A stretch of 64,000 nucleotides of DNA from Cupriavidus pauculus (GTDB lineage: Bacteria > Pseudomonadota > Gammaproteobacteria > Burkholderiales > Burkholderiaceae). The stretch's first letter is position 1. Each line of letters opens with the position of its first letter. Of the stretch, positions 61,230 to 64,000 are shown in pieces. The stretch is from positions 1,860,001 through 1,924,000 of the forward strand of contig NZ_CP044065.1 in NCBI RefSeq assembly GCF_008693385.1, read 5' to 3'. The notes beneath the pieces are model-generated. The model was not told the origin of the DNA, searched no databases, and saw nothing but the letters and a program-made list of their open reading frames with translations. Both the position numbers and the translations under genes were made by a program.

Positions 61230-61298
61230 AAATTTCCAGTCATGGCCCCGTTGCCACAAAAAAGAAACAGCCCTTCAGGCTGAGACGAGGAGACAGAC

Positions 61299-62279
61299 AT
61301 GGAACGCATCAGGAAGGCCCTCGCGGCCGCGATATTCGCTATGGCGTCGATGCTCGCCGCCACGTCCGCACCGGCCGCGGAGTACCCGGCCAGGGCGGTC
61401 ACCGTCTACGTCGGATTCGCGGCGGGCGGCCCGACCGACGCCGTCGCGAGGCTGCTTGCGGAAGGGTTGACCAGAAAGTTCGGCCAGCCGTTCGTGATCG
61501 ACAACCGCCCCGGTGCCAGCGGCGAGCTCGCCGCCAACCTGCTGAAGAAAGCCGCCCCCGACGGCTACACGCTGATGGTGGGTGCCAACGGCACGCTCGC
61601 CATCCTCCCCGCGGTGAAGAAGGGACTCGGTTACAACCCCCTTGTCGATTTCACTTCCATCGCGCCGGTTGCCCGGTTTCCGTATTACCTCGTCGTCTCC
61701 CGCGACTCCACGCTGACCTCGTATCAGGATCTGGTCCAGGCGGGACGCACGCCGGGCAAGGGCCTGACCTTCGGCTCCGCGGGACCCGGATCGGCCAACC
61801 ATCTGGCGGGCGAATGGTTCTCGAAAAAGGCCGGCATCCACGCCACGCATGTTGCGTACAAGGGCGACGCCGCGGCGCTGAGCGACCTGATCGCCAACCG
61901 CATCGACTTCGCGTTTCTCGCCGGCTCGCTGGTCCTCGCGCAGGCCCAGTCGAAGAACCTCAGGATCCTGGGGTCGTCCGCATCGTCGGCCGATGTGGGC
62001 CGGCCAGGCATCCCCGTGCTGGGCAGCGCGTCCCTGCCCGGATTCTCGGCCGAACCCTGGAATGGGTTGCTCGGCCCCGCCGGCCTGCCGCGCGACATCG
62101 TCGGCAAGCTCAATGCCGCGGTCAACGACATCATGGGGAGCGAGCGCGTGGCCACCCGCCTCAGGGAAATGGATCAGTACCCGTTCCCCGGTTCCCCCGG
62201 CAGTTTTGCCGATCACATCCGCGTGCAGACGCAACGCACCGCGGACATCGTCCGAACGTCGGGCCTCACGTTCGAGTAA
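61299..62279 (+). CDS. Bug-family substrate-binding protein
   Basis: The 326-residue product has the signal MERIRKALAAAIFAMASMLAATSAPAAE and the Bug core: YPARAVTVYVGFAAGGPTDAVAR, VIDNRPGASGELAA, APDGYTLMVGANG, THVAYKGDAAALSDLIA and SLPGFSAEPWNGLLGPAGLPRD. GAGGAG precedes the ATG. Unlike the others it reads VGFAAGGPTDA where VPFxPGG is common. The gene leads an operon with a YihU-like dehydrogenase and an aldehyde dehydrogenase. No permease is adjacent. The ligand is probably the hydroxyacid or its precursor. Confidence 0.9.
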   Translation: MERIRKALAAAIFAMASMLAATSAPAAEYPARAVTVYVGFAAGGPTDAVARLLAEGLTRKFGQPFVIDNRPGASGELAANLLKKAAPDGYTLMVGANGTLAILPAVKKGLGYNPLVDFTSIAPVARFPYYLVVSRDSTLTSYQDLVQAGRTPGKGLTFGSAGPGSANHLAGEWFSKKAGIHATHVAYKGDAAALSDLIANRIDFAFLAGSLVLAQAQSKNLRILGSSASSADVGRPGIPVLGSASLPGFSAEPWNGLLGPAGLPRDIVGKLNAAVNDIMGSERVATRLREMDQYPFPGSPGSFADHIRVQTQRTADIVRTSGLTFE

Positions 62280-62293
62280 TCAGGAGCATTCAC

Positions 62294-63184
62294 ATGAAAG
62301 CAGGATTCATCGGCCTTGGCCGAATGGGATTCGCATTGGCAACGCATCTGCGACGCAACGACGTGAACGTCGCCGTGTTCGATCTCCATCCGGACCCCGT
62401 GGAAAAACTTGCCGCGCTGGGCGCGCGCGCCGGCACCAGTGTCCGGGACGTGGCCGAACAGGCGGATGTCGTCTTCACGATGCTGCCCGGACCGCGGCAA
62501 TCGCGCGACGTCGTGCTCGGCGCCGATGGCGTGCTGGCCCATATGCGCCCCGGTGCGCTGTTCGTCGAGCTCAGCACGATCGATATCGATACCGTTGACG
62601 ACATCGCCCGCGCCGCCAACGAAAAGGGCATCCGGTTTGCCGACGCCCCGGTCGGCCGGCTCGCGACGAACGCCGATCGCGGAGAGTCGCTGTTCATGGT
62701 CGGCGCCAGCGATGCCGACTTCGAAGCCGTGCGGTCCATTCTGCTCAGGATGGGCACCACGGTCCAGCACTGCGGCAATCCGGGCGCCGGCACGCGGATG
62801 AAGCTCATCAACAACCTCATGGTGCTGTGCTACTGCCAGCTCAATTCCGAGGCGCTGGTCCTCGCCAGTTCGCTGGGCATGGACGTGAAGAAGACCTTCG
62901 ATGTGCTGACGGGCACCACGGCCTCGAATGGCCAGCTCAAGGAGAAGTGGCCCATCAAGGTACTCAAGGGCGACCTCACGCCCGGCTTCGACATTGCCCT
63001 CGGATTCAAGGACCTGACGCTCGCCTGCCAGGCCGCGCAATCCAGCGGCGTCTCGCTGCCCGTCGGCAACCTCGTGCGGAGCATGTTCCAGCTGGCACGC
63101 AACGCCGGCTACGACGGCAACGACACATCGTCGATGACGGAGTTCTGGGCGAATGCCAACGGCATCGCCGCCCCCCGCTGCTAG
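62294..63184 (+). CDS. YihU-like beta-hydroxyacid dehydrogenase
   Basis: The 296-residue product has the NAD(P) loop GFIGLGRMG (4-12), the substrate strand DAPVGRLATNADRG (117-130), catalytic K170 in GTRMKLINN, and KVLKGDLTPGFDIALGFKDL. In most 3-hydroxyisobutyrate dehydrogenases the substrate loop is DAPVSGG; the PVGR version and KLINN match sulfolactaldehyde reductase/4-hydroxybutyrate dehydrogenase YihU. It probably interconverts a 3- or 4-hydroxyacid and a semialdehyde. It starts 14 bases after the Bug stop with AGGAG. The next gene is an aldehyde dehydrogenase that could oxidise its product. Confidence 0.88.
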   Translation: MKAGFIGLGRMGFALATHLRRNDVNVAVFDLHPDPVEKLAALGARAGTSVRDVAEQADVVFTMLPGPRQSRDVVLGADGVLAHMRPGALFVELSTIDIDTVDDIARAANEKGIRFADAPVGRLATNADRGESLFMVGASDADFEAVRSILLRMGTTVQHCGNPGAGTRMKLINNLMVLCYCQLNSEALVLASSLGMDVKKTFDVLTGTTASNGQLKEKWPIKVLKGDLTPGFDIALGFKDLTLACQAAQSSGVSLPVGNLVRSMFQLARNAGYDGNDTSSMTEFWANANGIAAPRC

Positions 63185-63228
63185 TCGGCACCGCGACTCT
63201 GGTGTCCCACTTTGTAAAGGCCTGACAA

Positions 63229-64000
63229 TTGAACTACGCACAATTCATCGCCGGCCAGTTCCGGCAAGGCGCCTCCGGCAAGTACATCCACATCTTCAAC
63301 CCGGCCAATGGCCAGCCGCTGGGCGAATACGCCTGCGCGTCCGAAGCGGACGTCGAGCAGGCCATCTCCGCGGCTGCGGATGCCTTCCGCAGCTGGCGGG
63401 TCAGGTCGCCGCTGGAGCGCTCTTCCCTCTTGCGCCGCGTTGCCGAGCTGATGAAAGAACGCGAGGAAGCATTCGCGCGGCAGATCTCGCTGGAACTCGG
63501 CAAGCCCATCGCGGAGTCCCGCAAGGAAGTCGCCACGGCATGGGAGATGTTCGAATGGTCGGCGGAGGAAGCCCGCCGGCTCTACGGGCGCGTCATTCCC
63601 GCGCGCACCCGTGGCACCACGCAGACCATGCTGCTGGAACCCATGGGTCCCGTCGCGGCGTTCGCGGGGTGGAACGCGCCGGCCATCACCCCCGCGCGCA
63701 AGATCAGCGGCGCGCTCGCCGCCGGCTGCACCGTCGTGCTGAAGCCATCGGAGGAGACGGCCGGCGTAGCGCTGCTCCTGGCGCAGGCGATCCAGGACGC
63801 CGGCATTCCCGACGGCGTCGTGAACATGGTGTTTGGCGACGCCGCGGAGATTGCCGGGCAACTGTGCGGCTCGCCGAAGATCGCCATGCTCACCTTCACC
63901 GGGGCGACCGCGGTCGGCAAGACGCTGGGCGCCAAGGCGGCCAGCACGCTGAAACGGGCAACGCTGGAACTGGGCGGCCATGCGCCCGTCATCGTCACGG
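63229..64000 (+). CDS. Aldehyde dehydrogenase family protein (partial, N-terminal part)
   Basis: Only the first 257 residues are in the window. An in-frame TGA at 63223-63225 and an AAAGG site point to the TTG at 63229 as start: MNYAQFIAGQFRQG. The NAD-binding part has FAGWNAPAITPARKISGALAAGCTVVLKPSEETAG (Asn of the oxyanion hole in GWN) and FTGATAVGKTLGAKA. LELGGHAPVIV carries the general-base Glu. The catalytic Cys lies beyond the right edge. It looks like a succinate-semialdehyde-dehydrogenase-type enzyme and follows the YihU-like gene after 44 bases. Confidence 0.88.
   Translation, partial: MNYAQFIAGQFRQGASGKYIHIFNPANGQPLGEYACASEADVEQAISAAADAFRSWRVRSPLERSSLLRRVAELMKEREEAFARQISLELGKPIAESRKEVATAWEMFEWSAEEARRLYGRVIPARTRGTTQTMLLEPMGPVAAFAGWNAPAITPARKISGALAAGCTVVLKPSEETAGVALLLAQAIQDAGIPDGVVNMVFGDAAEIAGQLCGSPKIAMLTFTGATAVGKTLGAKAASTLKRATLELGGHAPVIVT

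Overview
The window is chromosomal DNA of a high-GC betaproteobacterium, most likely Burkholderiaceae of the Cupriavidus/Ralstonia type. The grounds are the wrbA-DUF2069 pair, five Bug-type periplasmic receptors without cognate TctAB membrane genes, FdhD/YdeP/MoaB genes, compact operons and very GC-rich third codon positions. I see no rRNA, tRNA, CRISPR, insertion sequence, integrase or phage gene. It looks like a metabolically versatile chromosome or chromid region. The genus is an inference from gene content, not from a database match.

Left part (1-13.8 kb): the tail of an unidentified gene, a YihY/BrkB membrane protein, wrbA, a DUF2069 membrane protein, an FAD-linked 2-hydroxyacid dehydrogenase, a pair of G/C palindromic repeats, a small winged-helix protein, and a MocR-type regulator. 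Next comes a molybdenum cluster read leftward: a YdeP-like molybdopterin oxidoreductase, fdhD, moaB and a shortened MoeA-like gene. A cytochrome P450 and a ClpP-like (COG3904) membrane protein follow.

Catabolic region (13.9-32.2 kb): a rightward Bug receptor-AtuA-AtuA partner operon converges on a leftward operon of SDR, acyl-CoA dehydrogenase, aminoglycoside-phosphotransferase-like kinase, CoA-transferase A and B, and IclR. The kinase/ACAD10-11-like pair suggests catabolism of hydroxyacyl-CoAs through a phosphorylated intermediate. A GntR regulator is divergent from that operon across a perfect 8+2+8 palindrome. The next leftward operon holds GntR, IclR, Bug, SMP-30 lactonase, isocitrate-lyase-family lyase, Bug and HpcH aldolase. 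A divergent rightward operon holds an enoyl-CoA hydratase homologue, Bug and a CaiB-type CoA-transferase. Together these read as uptake sensing plus ring-opening, lyase and CoA steps for unknown carboxylic acids.

Middle (32.2-43.8 kb): orphan gltI, a YbaL-type K+/H+ antiporter, a chemotaxis receptor, a patatin homologue without its serine nucleophile, an AEC transporter, a 45-residue basic protein, a Crp/Fnr regulator, a family 4 glycosyltransferase and a glycogen-debranching-type enzyme.

Right part (44-64 kb): a six-gene leftward operon matches the uncharacterised E. coli ynbABCD set with a PlsC-type acyltransferase and a small membrane protein added. It looks like a self-contained phospholipid-modifying pathway and is the most interesting locus here. 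It is divergent from a double-domain KaiC-like ATPase with a single-domain response regulator. Then come LysR, EamA, SDR, YddG, TetR, MFS, cupin and LysR genes. The window closes with a Bug receptor, a YihU-like hydroxyacid dehydrogenase and a truncated aldehyde dehydrogenase.
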